A stretch of 64,000 nucleotides of DNA, from the NCBI GenBank assembly GCA_965263455.1, contig CBDHHN010000004.1, forward strand, positions 186,001 to 250,000, written 5' to 3'. Origin of the DNA: CADEDH01 sp965263455 (GTDB lineage Bacteria > Actinomycetota > Acidimicrobiia > Acidimicrobiales > SZUA-35). Under the pieces are notes generated by a model. It was not told the DNA's origin. It saw nothing but the letters and a program-made list of their open reading frames with translations, and did no database searches. Positions 16,952 through 25,974 of the stretch are shown in pieces (positions within the stretch are counted from its first letter, which is position 1; each line of letters begins with the position of its first letter). The position numbers were made by a program, and so were the translations under genes.

Positions 16952-18142
16952 TCATTCGGTGGCGGCGGCGGAACGGCCCCGACCGCCCAGGGCGGCCAGG
17001 CGCTCGTCCAGGTCCTCGACCCGCTCGGCGACGATGTCCTCGGCGTCGACGCCCTGGACGCAGACCAGTTGCCGGGCCGCGTTCAGATACCAGGTCAACC
17101 CCTCGGCTTCGGCCGGATCCTCGGCCAGGCCGGCCACCGCCGCCACCGTCTCGGGGGCGAAACCCCACAGGTTGAGCAGGTAGGCGCCGACCCGGAAGCG
17201 ATCGGCCCCGAAGACCTGCCACTCGATGGGCCGGTCGGGTTGGGGGCTGGCCAGGATGGCCAGCATCTGGTCGTCGAGTTCCTCGTAGCGGCCGAGCACC
17301 AGGAGGCCGACCTCGTTCACCATGCCGGCGATGTAGGCGTCGGCCGTCTCGGTCTTGGAACCACCGTCCCGCTGGACCAGGGTCCGGACCACGGCGGCCA
17401 CCGACCGGGAGCGTTCGCCCACCGCTTCGAGATCCAGGCCCTCACCCAGAAAGTCGGTGTCCTGGTACAGCAGCTGACCGAGGACGACCCCGCGGACGGT
17501 GTCGATCCCGAGCAGCGAGATCGCCTGCTCCACCGACTCGACCCGCTTCCGGAACCCGAAGAAGGCCGAGTTGATCAGCTTGAGGATGGTGGCCGTCATG
17601 GCCGGGTCATCGCCGAGGACGGCGGCCAGGTCGCCCATCGACCAGTCGTCGGTCGCCATCACCGAGTCGAGGCGGGTCAGGATCTCGGGCGGGCTGGGCA
17701 GACCGTCGACCTGGCCCACCAGGCGGCTGGCGGGCTCGCCCATCAAGCCGTCGCCGGCGGCCCAGATGCGATCGATGATGTCGATCAGCTCCTCGGTGTC
17801 GCACGGCTTGGCCAGGTACTGGTGGGCCGGCCCGATGGCCCGGAAGATCGACTCCCGGTCGGCCTGGCCCGAGAGGATGATCCGGGCCGTGGTCGGGTAC
17901 TGCTCCCGGACCCGGTTGAGCAGCTCGGCCCCGTCCATACCCGGCATCCGCATGTCGGAGACCACGACGTCGATCCGGGGCAGATCGGCCAGCACCTCGA
18001 GGGCGGCGGCGCCGCCGTCGGCGACATGGATGTCCCAGCGGTCCCGCATGCTGCGGGTGGAACGGCGGATGCCCTGGAGGACGTTGCGCTCATCGTCCAC
18101 GAACAGGATCGTGGCCTTGGCGGGAGTGGCGGTATCGGTCAT
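16952..18142 (-). CDS. Response regulator with HDOD output domain
   Basis: 396 aa. The receiver domain (about 10-125) has phospho-acceptor D63 (VSDMRMPGMDG), acidic pocket DDE (16-18) and the conserved Lys (AKPCD). The C-terminal HDOD domain (about 140-335) is the metal-free HD-related module found in signalling proteins that affect motility, second messengers or stress. There is no DNA-binding domain, so output is protein-protein. The start ATG shares one base with the stop of the upstream kinase (TGATG), so the pair forms a two-component system. Confidence 0.88.
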   Translation of the reverse strand: MTDTATPAKATILFVDDERNVLQGIRRSTRSMRDRWDIHVADGGAAALEVLADLPRIDVVVSDMRMPGMDGAELLNRVREQYPTTARIILSGQADRESIFRAIGPAHQYLAKPCDTEELIDIIDRIWAAGDGLMGEPASRLVGQVDGLPSPPEILTRLDSVMATDDWSMGDLAAVLGDDPAMTATILKLINSAFFGFRKRVESVEQAISLLGIDTVRGVVLGQLLYQDTDFLGEGLDLEAVGERSRSVAAVVRTLVQRDGGSKTETADAYIAGMVNEVGLLVLGRYEELDDQMLAILASPQPDRPIEWQVFGADRFRVGAYLLNLWGFAPETVAAVAGLAEDPAEAEGLTWYLNAARQLVCVQGVDAEDIVAERVEDLDERLAALGGRGRSAAATE

Positions 18143-19278
18143 CACGAGGCTCCGTTCGTGGCGGCGTGGGCGTGGGCGTGGGCGACGGGGGCGACGGGCA
18201 GGTCGAGATGGATGGTGGTGCCGCTGCCGACGGCGGAGTCGACCTCGAGGGCGCCGCCATGGGAGGCCACGATGGCGGCCACGGCCGAGAGGTTGGCGCC
18301 GTCCGAGGAATCCAGGGTGCGCTCGTCGAACAGGCTCCGGCGAGCCTCGGGGGTGAGGCCGGCCCCGTTGTCGGCGATCGACATGCCGACCCGGTCGCCC
18401 CGGCGGAAGGTGGCGATGGAGATGGTGCCCAGCTCGCCCTCCCGGGTGACCTCGTCGATGGACGACACGGCGTGCATGATCAGGCTGACGACGGCCTGCT
18501 TGAGCTCGCCCGGCGACCCGTGGAGGGGCGGCAGGTCCGGATCGAGGAACAGGTCGAGTTCGGCCCGATAGCGCCACTCGTTGCCGCTGATCATGGCGGC
18601 CCGGGCGATCAGGTCGTTGAACTGGATCTGCTCATGGTCGGTGCCGGTGACGGCATAGTCGCGCAGCCCGCTGATGAGCTGGGCCACCTGGGCCAGGCCC
18701 TCCTGGGTCTGGCTCAGGGCGTCCGGGATCTCCTCGCGGAGGAACTCGATGTCGGTGCCTGCCCGGGCTTCGGCCGCCTGGGCCTCGTTGGCCCGCTCCG
18801 CCACCGCGGCCACGTCGTCGAACACGTCGAGCAACTCGGAGAAGGAGTCGGTCAGGAAGCTGACGTTGTCCGAGACGAACTGCAGCGGGGTGTTGATGTC
18901 GTGGGCCACACCGAGCGAGAGACGGCCGACGGCGGCCAGGGAGCCGTCGGGGTCGGCCACCTCCGGCGGCAGCACGTTGAGCCTCCCGGCCTCGCTCCCG
19001 TCGGGGCCGGTCAGGGGGCTGGTCCGGACCTGGTCGGCCCGGTTGCCGTGCAGCAGTTCGGTCGCCTCGGGCAGTTCGGCCAGGCGGCGGCCGATCACGT
19101 CCTGGGCACCGCGCAGGCCGAGGGTCTCGATCAGGGCCGGGTTGCAGCCCATGACCCGCCCGCCGGCGTCCTCCCACCAGATCCGGTGGGGTACGGCGGC
19201 GGCCACGGCCCGGAGCACGGCCTTGTCGGGCACGGGCCCGTCCTCGGTCACCGTTCGGCCCTCCCTGCTGTCGTCCAT
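18142..19278 (-). CDS. PAS-containing histidine kinase, divergent ATPase domain
   Basis: 378 aa, soluble. PAS-like domain (about 22-85); DHp helix with the phosphorylatable H126 (GVAHDINTPL); helical region 140-215; HATPase domain 222-362. The G1 box DNGAG (303-307) is present. The N box reads SLIMHAV, with H269 where the Mg-coordinating Asn normally sits, and the G2 box reads DGANLSAV in place of G-x-G-L-G. ATP binding may therefore be altered or lost. The ATG is chosen by AGGTG 8 nt upstream; longer in-frame extensions are improbable. It is coupled to the HDOD response regulator. The C-terminus has an Ala/His stretch (HAHAHA). Confidence 0.82.
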   Translation of the reverse strand: MDDSREGRTVTEDGPVPDKAVLRAVAAAVPHRIWWEDAGGRVMGCNPALIETLGLRGAQDVIGRRLAELPEATELLHGNRADQVRTSPLTGPDGSEAGRLNVLPPEVADPDGSLAAVGRLSLGVAHDINTPLQFVSDNVSFLTDSFSELLDVFDDVAAVAERANEAQAAEARAGTDIEFLREEIPDALSQTQEGLAQVAQLISGLRDYAVTGTDHEQIQFNDLIARAAMISGNEWRYRAELDLFLDPDLPPLHGSPGELKQAVVSLIMHAVSSIDEVTREGELGTISIATFRRGDRVGMSIADNGAGLTPEARRSLFDERTLDSSDGANLSAVAAIVASHGGALEVDSAVGSGTTIHLDLPVAPVAHAHAHAATNGAS

Positions 19279-19599
19279 CGGCGTCACCTGTATCCAGTCG
19301 ATCCAATCGGTACTGCTTTGCGATCGGCTGGGCCGGGGCGAAGTTGACCCAAATCGACGGAAGTCTTTGCCTGAACGGGGCCGACCAGGGACAGATGGAA
19401 TTTGAACCATTGTGAAGCCATGCCCGGGCGCCCGACAGCAAGGGCGGCGTCGGCCCCGGCCCCGCTCCCCCGTAGGGTTACCGGGCCGCGGCGGACGACG
19501 AGTGACCGTCGCCGACAACCCACGACCGGAGACCGGGTCGTGACGACTTTTGACCATATGGAACCGGTCGGAATGGCTCCCGGTCGGCGCGTCGGGCCG
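19279..19599. other. Intergenic region upstream of the kinase
   Basis: About 320 bp between the end of the ABC operon and the start of the kinase gene, both leftward. The only structure seen is a weak inverted repeat CACGACC (19521-19527)/GGTCGTG (19536-19542), possibly the end of the ABC operon. The sequence is a little less GC-rich at 19290-19420, where the kinase promoter would lie, but no convincing -10/-35 pair or ORF was seen. Confidence 0.35.
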
Positions 19600-21132
19600 T
19601 CAGCCCTTGTCGACCACGCCGGCCATGTAGAGGCCGACTTCCTCCCGGGTGGCGACGACCGGATCGACCTCGGCGATGACCTCGCCCTCATAGATCACGG
19701 CTATCCGGTCGGCCAGGCCGAAGATCTCGTCCAGCTCGGCCGAGACCAGCAACACGGCGGCCCCGCTGTCACGGGCTGCGATCAGCTGGTTGTGGATGAA
19801 CTCGATCGACCCGACATCGACGCCCCTGGTGGGCTGCGAGGCGACGACGACCTTGTTGTCCTCGGACAGCTCGCGGGCGACGATCACCTTCTGCTTGTTG
19901 CCCCCCGACAGCGACCGGACCGGGGTGTCGATCGACGGAGTCCGCACGTCGAACTGCTCCACCAGGGCCGTGGCCCGTTCGGCCACCCGGTCGAAGTCGC
20001 GCACGCCTCTGGTCGCGTAGGGCTCCTGGTGGTACCCGGTCAGCACGAGATTGTCGGCGATCGAGTAGCCACCGACCAGGCCGTCCTTCTCCCGATCCTC
20101 GGGGATGTAGGCCAGCCCGAGGTTGCGGACGGCCCGGGGGTTGGCCGCCACCGGCGATCCGTCGACGGTCACCGTCCCGCCCTCGATGGGGCGGATACCG
20201 GTGATGGCCTCGACCAGCTCGCGCTGCCCGTTGCCCTCGACCCCGGCGACGCCCAGGATCTCGCCGGCCCGAACCTCGATCGAGGCTCCGGCCACCGCAA
20301 CCTGGCCGCGATCGTCTCGGACCCGGAGCTCGTCGACCGCCAGGACCGGGCGGCCGGGCTCGGCCGCCTCCTTCTCGACCCGCAGCACCACCGACCGGCC
20401 GACCATGAGCTCGGCCAGCGAGGCCGACGTGGCCCCCTCGGTGTCGACCGAGCCCACGCTCCTTCCCTGGCGGAGCACGGTCACCCGATCGGTGACGTCG
20501 AGGATCTCCCGGAGCTTGTGGGTGATGAAGATCATGCCGACCCCGTCGGCCGCCAGCTGACGGAGGATGGCCAGCAGCTCGTCGGTCTCCTGGGGGGTCA
20601 GTACCGCGGTGGGTTCGTCCAGGATGAGCAGCTCGGCCCCCCGGTAGAGGGCCTTGAGGATCTCGACCCGTTGCTGGATGCCGACCGGGAGGTCGGCCAC
20701 CACGTCCGAGGGGTTGACGGTCAGGCCGTACTGCTCCGAGATGGCGGTCACCCGCTCCTCGGCCGACCGTCGGTCGAAGAACCCTCGTCGAGTCGGCTCC
20801 GCTCCCAGCACGATGTTCTCGGCCACGGTGAGGGGCGGCACGAGCTGGAAGTGCTGGTGGACCATGGCGATGCCCCGAGCGATGGCGTCACCGGGTCCGG
20901 TGTTGACGATGGGTTCGCCCCGTAGCAGGATCTCGCCCTCGTCGGGCTGGTGGATCCCGAACAGCATCTTGACCAGGGTCGACTTGCCGGCCCCGTTCTC
21001 GCCCAAGAGCCCGAGGATCTCACCCTCGTGCAGGATCAGGTCGACCGAATCGTTGGCCACCACGCCGGGAAACCGTTTGGTCAGGCCTCGGGCCTCGAGG
21101 AGGACGGGGGGTCGGGAGGATGCGTCGGTCAT
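19600..21132 (-). CDS. Nucleoside-type ABC transporter ATP-binding protein
   Basis: 510 aa with two ABC domains. The first has canonical Walker A (GENGAGKST), LILDEPT and the D-loop region; its signature is LPVGIQQR. The second has the divergent GVEGNGQ P-loop and LSGGNKQK signature typical of the YufO/NupA and RbsA-like class. It should power uptake of nucleosides (purine nucleoside/BMP family) with the two permeases and lipoprotein encoded upstream. The ATG overlaps the stop of permease 2 by one base (TGATG). It is the last gene of the operon. Confidence 0.9.
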   Translation of the reverse strand: MTDASSRPPVLLEARGLTKRFPGVVANDSVDLILHEGEILGLLGENGAGKSTLVKMLFGIHQPDEGEILLRGEPIVNTGPGDAIARGIAMVHQHFQLVPPLTVAENIVLGAEPTRRGFFDRRSAEERVTAISEQYGLTVNPSDVVADLPVGIQQRVEILKALYRGAELLILDEPTAVLTPQETDELLAILRQLAADGVGMIFITHKLREILDVTDRVTVLRQGRSVGSVDTEGATSASLAELMVGRSVVLRVEKEAAEPGRPVLAVDELRVRDDRGQVAVAGASIEVRAGEILGVAGVEGNGQRELVEAITGIRPIEGGTVTVDGSPVAANPRAVRNLGLAYIPEDREKDGLVGGYSIADNLVLTGYHQEPYATRGVRDFDRVAERATALVEQFDVRTPSIDTPVRSLSGGNKQKVIVARELSEDNKVVVASQPTRGVDVGSIEFIHNQLIAARDSGAAVLLVSAELDEIFGLADRIAVIYEGEVIAEVDPVVATREEVGLYMAGVVDKG

Positions 21133-22136
21133 CAGTCGGGGTCGTAGGGCTGGCCGGCGGCCGCCGGGGGTCGGGCGGCGACACCGGCGACGGCCAGCAC
21201 GGCGATGGTGAGGACGAAGGGGATCATGCCGAAGAACTGGGGTGGGATGTCCAGGGCCTGGCGGAACTGGAGCTGGGCCTGGAGGGCGTTGAAGAAGCCG
21301 AACAGGAGCGCCGCGCCCAGGACGCCCATGGGACGCCACCGGCCGAAGATCATGACGGCGAGGGCGATGAAGCCCTTGCCGTTGGTCATGCCCCGGTTGA
21401 AGACCGAGGCCGACTGGAGCAGGGCGAATCCGGCCAACCCGGCCAGGGTCCCGGCCAGAGCCAGGTTCACGTACCGGAGGCGGAAGATGCGGACGCCGAC
21501 GGTGTCGGCCGCCCCCGGGTGCTCGCCCACGGCCCGGGTTCGCAGACCCCATCGGGTGTGGAACAGCGATACGTGGACGACGGCGGCGGCCACGATGGCG
21601 GCGTAGGTCAGCGGGCCGTGGTCGAACAGTGTGCTCCCCAGCAGGGCCAGCTGGTCGAGACCCGGGATGGGCCAGTTGGGGACTCGGGGCATGGTCCGAC
21701 CCTGGACGAAGAAGAAGCTGGTGGCGCCGAGACCGAAGATGTTGATGATGGTGCCGGCGATGATCTGGTCCATCCGCAGAGCCACCGCGGTCCAGGCCAG
21801 GAACAGCCCGGCCAGGGCGGCGACCGTGATCGCTCCCAGCAAGCCGACCATGAGCGCCCCGGTCGAGCCCAGAGCCTCGGCGGTGTAGGAAGCGGCCATG
21901 AACCCGCAGAAGGCGCCGAGGATCATCTGGCCCTCGATGCCGATGTTGATGATGCCCGACCGCTCGCCGATGAGGCCGCACAGGCCGGCCAGGATGAGCG
22001 GAGCGGCCTCCCGCACGGTGCGGGCGGCCACCGCCGTGGTCTGGATCGAATCCCACTGGTACGACAGGACGAGGGCGACCGCCACGACCAGGGCCAGCCC
22101 CAGGCTGGACCGATTCTCCTCGACGAAGCGGGTCAT
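21132..22136 (-). CDS. Nucleoside-type ABC transporter permease 2
   Basis: 334 aa, about 9-10 hydrophobic helices, of the branched-chain/nucleoside permease superfamily (YufQ-like). The diagnostic loop GLIGERSGIINIGIEGQM is present near residues 60-78. The start at ATG 22136 overlaps the stop of permease 1 in an ATGA; an ATG four codons earlier is possible but would give a 16-bp overlap. It forms the membrane channel with permease 1. Confidence 0.9.
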   Translation of the reverse strand: MTRFVEENRSSLGLALVVAVALVLSYQWDSIQTTAVAARTVREAAPLILAGLCGLIGERSGIINIGIEGQMILGAFCGFMAASYTAEALGSTGALMVGLLGAITVAALAGLFLAWTAVALRMDQIIAGTIINIFGLGATSFFFVQGRTMPRVPNWPIPGLDQLALLGSTLFDHGPLTYAAIVAAAVVHVSLFHTRWGLRTRAVGEHPGAADTVGVRIFRLRYVNLALAGTLAGLAGFALLQSASVFNRGMTNGKGFIALAVMIFGRWRPMGVLGAALLFGFFNALQAQLQFRQALDIPPQFFGMIPFVLTIAVLAVAGVAARPPAAAGQPYDPD

Positions 22137-23206
22137 GCCGACCCCCAACCGCCGGCCAGCTGGACCGTGGGCTCGTCGCCGGTGTCACGGAGTCGCAGCA
22201 GCCACCGGACGACCGAGGGGGCGGCGACGAAGAACAGGATGAAGGCCTGGATGACGCCGATGATCTCGGGTTCGACCGCGGTCCGGGCCTGGAGCTCGGT
22301 CGAGCCGGCGTCGAGGGCGCCGATGAGCAGGGCGGCCGGGACCACGGCCAAGGGGTTCGTCCGGGCCAGGAGCGCGATGGTGATGCCGTCGAAGCCGAGG
22401 CCGGTGTTGAACCCGGGCTCGAACCGCCCGATGACACCCTGGGTCTGGATCGCCCCGCCGAGGCCGGCCAGGAAGGCCGAGATGCCCATGGTGACCACGA
22501 TGATCCAGGTCACGTTCATCCCGGCGTAGCGGGCGGCGTTGGCGTTGGCCCCCACCGTCTGGATCTCGAACCCGAGGGTGGTCCGGGTGTTGATCCACCA
22601 GATGATCACGGCGGCCAACACCGCCACCAGGAAGCCGGTCGGCAGTTCGCCGATGCGGGGGAACTCGGCCGACGTCATGATGGCGGGGGTCCGGGCGATG
22701 GCCCCGCCGTCGGGGTCCTTCCACGGGCCGTCCCGGCTGACCAGCCATTCGGTGAAGTTGGCGGCCACGAAGTTCAACATGATGGTCGAGATGACCTCAT
22801 GGGTGCCCCGGGTCGCCTTCAACAGGCCGGCGATCGCGCCCAGAACGGCGGCCGCCGCACCGCCCAGGAGGAGGGCGAAGGGAATGTGGAGGATGGCCGG
22901 GAGATCGAAGTCGAAGCCGGCCCAGGCGGCGAAGGCGGCCCCCAGCAGAAGCTGACCCTGGCCGCCGATGTTGAACAACCCGGCCCGGAAGGCGAAGGCC
23001 ACGGCCAGTCCGCCCAGCACCAGGGGCGTTGCCTTCTCCAGGGTCCGGCCGAAGGCCTCGGCGCTCCCCAGGGAGCCCGTGACCAGCCCTCCGTAGGCCG
23101 TGATCGGGTTCTCGCCCGTGATCAGGATCAGCAGCGCTCCGGCCACCAGTCCCAGGACCACGGCGATCACCGGCAGCGTCATCTGCCGCAGCCACGTTAG
23201 TTGCAC
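22133..23206 (-). CDS. Nucleoside-type ABC transporter permease 1
   Basis: 357 aa membrane protein (YufP-like), with about eight to ten TM helices. The signature FRAGLFNIGGQGQLLLGA (about residues 73-90) matches the family. The start is GTG with GAGAGGAG upstream. It is separated from the lipoprotein gene by about 117 bp containing two hairpins, so permease expression may be set lower than that of the binding protein. Confidence 0.9.
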   Translation of the reverse strand: MQLTWLRQMTLPVIAVVLGLVAGALLILITGENPITAYGGLVTGSLGSAEAFGRTLEKATPLVLGGLAVAFAFRAGLFNIGGQGQLLLGAAFAAWAGFDFDLPAILHIPFALLLGGAAAAVLGAIAGLLKATRGTHEVISTIMLNFVAANFTEWLVSRDGPWKDPDGGAIARTPAIMTSAEFPRIGELPTGFLVAVLAAVIIWWINTRTTLGFEIQTVGANANAARYAGMNVTWIIVVTMGISAFLAGLGGAIQTQGVIGRFEPGFNTGLGFDGITIALLARTNPLAVVPAALLIGALDAGSTELQARTAVEPEIIGVIQAFILFFVAAPSVVRWLLRLRDTGDEPTVQLAGGWGSA

Positions 23207-23242
23207 GGGGCTCCTCTCTCCCTAGCTTCGCCGCAAACAGCA

Positions 23243-23302
23243 GCGCCGGGGCCGCTGGGGCCCCGGCGCACTATCGCTCATCCGGTTGCCGCGAGCAACC
23301 GG
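23243..23302 (-). terminator. Two tandem hairpins after the BMP lipoprotein gene
   Basis: Hairpin one: an 11-bp perfect stem (23243-23253 with 23259-23269), loop of 5. Hairpin two: an 8-bp perfect stem CCGGTTGC/GCAACCGG (23282-23289 with 23295-23302), loop of 5. They lie between the lipoprotein stop and the permease start on the transcribed strand. Likely an attenuator or 3'-stabilising structure giving more binding protein than transporter. Confidence 0.65.
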
Positions 23303-23323
23303 AAGGACAACTGAGGGACGACC

Positions 23324-24472
23324 TCAGGGGGTGTACCCGGTGGGCACGTCGCCGGCCAGCACCTCGACGGTGAGGTCGGCGATGGTGTCCTGGACGTCCT
23401 GAGGGATCACGCTCGAGAAATCGTGGTAGTCGGCCAGGCCGACGTCACCGATGAAGTTCCCCGAAGGGGCGCTGCCATCGTTCCAGGCGGTGGCGATGTC
23501 GACCACGCCGGGGGTGATCAGCTTCATGGCCGAGGTGATCAGGCAAGGCTGGGCCTCGGGCACGGTCTCCCACTGGTCGGTGTCGACGCCGATGCAGAAG
23601 GCCTCGCCGTTCTCCTTGGCCACTTCGGCCAGAGCGCCGTTGCCGGTCAGGCCACCGGCACCGAAGATCACGTCGGCACCGTTGTTCAGGGCCTGGCGAG
23701 CGGTGTCGGCACCCCAGGTCGGGTCGGTGAAGGCCACGTCGAGGCCACCGGGGTGGTAGGTGCCGATCACGGTGGCGTCGGGGTTGGTGTAGGCCACACC
23801 GCCGTCGAAGCCCTCCTTGAAGGCAACGACCGGCGGAACCAGGTCGGTACCCAGCACCTGGGCCACCACACCGGACTCGGTCATCAGACCGGCGAGGGCA
23901 CCGGCCAGGAACCCGGCCTGGTCCTCGGGGAAGATGAGGCCGGCAACGTTGTCCCGGGCCTCGCCCTGGAACTGGTCGACACCGATGAAGTAGACGTCGG
24001 GGTTCTCGTCGGCGGCGACGCCGGTGGCCTCACCCAGGGCGAAGCCCACGGTCACGACGATGTCGTAGCCCTGGTCGACGAAGCTGCCGATGTTGGCGGC
24101 GTAGTCGGTGGAGTCCTGGGTCTCGATGAAGTCGACCTTGGCCCCGAGCGCCCCTTCGAGCTCCTGCACGCCTTCCCAGGCGGACTGGTTGAAGCTCTTG
24201 TCGTCGATGGTGCCGACGTCGGTCACGAGACCGACGCAGACGAGGTCGCCGGCGCAGTCGGCGTCGCCGTCGGCCATGGCCTCACCGTCTTCGTCCTCGG
24301 CGTCGTCCTCGGCATCGGCCGTGGTGTCCTCGGTGGTGTCCTCGGCCGTCTCCTCGGCCGCGTCCACGTCGGTCGTGCCTTCTTCCTCGGTGTCGTCGTC
24401 CGACCCGCAGGCCGCGGCCACGAGGGCCAGCACGGCGAAGAGCGCCAAGAGGCGCATCCAGTGCTTTCGCAT
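23324..24472 (-). CDS. BMP-family ABC transporter substrate-binding lipoprotein
   Basis: 382 aa. Signal peptide with lipobox LVAAAC (C22 lipidated), then an acidic Thr/Glu/Asp-rich linker (23-75), then a BMP/Med-type periplasmic-binding domain (about 78-382) with the family start VGLVTDVGTIDDKSFNQSA. Relatives bind purine nucleosides such as guanosine or inosine (PnrA). The ATG is preceded by AGGGAGAGAAC. First gene of the importer operon. Confidence 0.92.
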   Translation of the reverse strand: MRKHWMRLLALFAVLALVAAACGSDDDTEEEGTTDVDAAEETAEDTTEDTTADAEDDAEDEDGEAMADGDADCAGDLVCVGLVTDVGTIDDKSFNQSAWEGVQELEGALGAKVDFIETQDSTDYAANIGSFVDQGYDIVVTVGFALGEATGVAADENPDVYFIGVDQFQGEARDNVAGLIFPEDQAGFLAGALAGLMTESGVVAQVLGTDLVPPVVAFKEGFDGGVAYTNPDATVIGTYHPGGLDVAFTDPTWGADTARQALNNGADVIFGAGGLTGNGALAEVAKENGEAFCIGVDTDQWETVPEAQPCLITSAMKLITPGVVDIATAWNDGSAPSGNFIGDVGLADYHDFSSVIPQDVQDTIADLTVEVLAGDVPTGYTP

Positions 24473-24548
24473 ATTTGTTCTCTCCCTGAAATGTTCTGTT
24501 TCCGGCCCGTAACGTCGGCGAAAGGTCAGGGCCAGCTAGAGGACCCCG

Positions 24549-24575
24549 AGTATACGGACCCGGCCCGGGTACCGT
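24549..24575. promoter_or_regulatory. Candidate divergent promoter boxes
   Basis: TATACT on the minus strand (24554-24549) is a good -10 box for the lipoprotein gene, with a leader of about 70 nt. TACCGT on the plus strand (24570-24575) ends 6 nt before the ATG of the hydrolase gene, fitting a leaderless start. The two genes are transcribed apart from a 109-bp gap. Confidence 0.4.
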
Positions 24576-24581
24576 CGTGAC

Positions 24582-25886
24582 ATGGAGGCTGGCAACCGTT
24601 CCCACATCGCCGATCCCGATCTCGCCCCGGCCGGCCATCAGGCAATCGACTGGGCCCAACGGCACTCCCCCGTCCTCGACGGTCACCTACGCCGGGCCCT
24701 GGCCGACGGCGCCCTGGCCGGGCGCCGGGTTGCCGTGGTGGTCCACCTCGAAGCCAAGACGGCGTTCCTGGCCACGGTCCTGGCCGACGCCGGGGCCGAG
24801 GTGGTGGTGGCGGGTAGCAATCCGTTCTCCACCCGGGATGAGATCGCCGCCGCCCTGGTCGAGCGGGGCATCGAGGTCCACTCGGTCCGCAACAGCGGCT
24901 ACGAGGCGTGGGAGAAGGACCTGCTGGCGGTGGCCGACACCGAACCCGAGCTGGTGATCGACGACGGTGCCGAGCTGACGGTGCGCATGGCCAAGTACCG
25001 GCCCGACCGCTATGCCGCCCTGGCCGGCGTGACCGAGCAGACGACGACCGGGGTGGCCCGGCTCCGGGCCATGGAGGACGCCGGCCGACTCCCGTTCCCG
25101 GCCATGGCGGCCAACGACGCCCGTTGCAAACACCTGTTCGACAACCGGTACGGGACGGGCCAGTCCACCATCCAGGCCATCCTCAACCTGACCAACCTGC
25201 AGCTGCCGGGCAAGGTGGTGGTCGTGGTCGGGTACGGCTGGGTCGGACGCGGCCTGGTCACCTACATCCGGGCCATGGGCGGCCGTCCGCTGGTGGTCGA
25301 GGTCGATCCGGTCAAGGCCCTGGAGGCCTGGATGGACGGCAACGAGGTGGCACCGGTGGCCGAGGCCCTTCCCCGGGCCGAGATCGTGATCACGGCCACG
25401 GGCGGCATCCGGGCCCTGGCCGCCGAGCATCTCGACCTGCTCCGTCATGGCGTGATCCTGGCCAACGCCGGACACCACGACCTGGAGATCGATGTCGAGG
25501 CCCTCGACCGTCGAGCCCTCGACCGGGCCGAGGCCCGCCCCGGGGTCGAACGGTTCACCCTGGCCGCCGGGTCCGCCGACGGTTCCGGGCCGGACGACGC
25601 CGATGCGACGGCCGGGGCCACCAGGGACGTCTTCGTCCTGGCCAACGGGGCCCTGGTGAACATCGCCGGCGGGCTCGGCCATCCGGTCGAGATCATGGAT
25701 CTGTCGTTCGCCGTGCAGGGCCTGGGCTGCCACCACCTGGCCACCACCACCCTCGACCCCGGGGTCCACGTGCTACCCCCGGCCGTCGATGACGCCATCG
25801 CCGCGGCCAAGCTGGCCCACCACGGCATCACCCTCGACGAGGCCGGCCGCCATCAGCGCGACCCCGTCGACGACTGGCTGCTGTAG
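24582..25886 (+). CDS. ahcY: S-adenosylhomocysteine hydrolase (adenosylhomocysteinase)
   Basis: 434 aa, the shorter archaeal/Thermotoga-like form. Conserved elements: SNPFSTRDEIAAAL (79-92), E152 in TEQTTTG, K183, D187 and N188 in KHLFDNRYGTGQST, NAD-binding GYGWVG (217-222). It cleaves S-adenosylhomocysteine (or S-inosylhomocysteine in some relatives) to the nucleoside and homocysteine using bound NAD. Residues about 325-345 form a Gly/Asp-rich insertion. Divergent from a nucleoside importer, it could feed or share nucleoside salvage. TACCGT 6 nt upstream supports a leaderless ATG. Whether adenosine or inosine is preferred is open. Confidence 0.88.
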   Translation: MEAGNRSHIADPDLAPAGHQAIDWAQRHSPVLDGHLRRALADGALAGRRVAVVVHLEAKTAFLATVLADAGAEVVVAGSNPFSTRDEIAAALVERGIEVHSVRNSGYEAWEKDLLAVADTEPELVIDDGAELTVRMAKYRPDRYAALAGVTEQTTTGVARLRAMEDAGRLPFPAMAANDARCKHLFDNRYGTGQSTIQAILNLTNLQLPGKVVVVVGYGWVGRGLVTYIRAMGGRPLVVEVDPVKALEAWMDGNEVAPVAEALPRAEIVITATGGIRALAAEHLDLLRHGVILANAGHHDLEIDVEALDRRALDRAEARPGVERFTLAAGSADGSGPDDADATAGATRDVFVLANGALVNIAGGLGHPVEIMDLSFAVQGLGCHHLATTTLDPGVHVLPPAVDDAIAAAKLAHHGITLDEAGRHQRDPVDDWLL

Positions 25887-25974
25887 GCCCGACGGCACGG
25901 GCCCGTGAGTCCCTGGACCGGATCGGGCGGCGGCAGCTCTCAAGCCGGGCCGCGGACCACCCGATTCACCCCCC

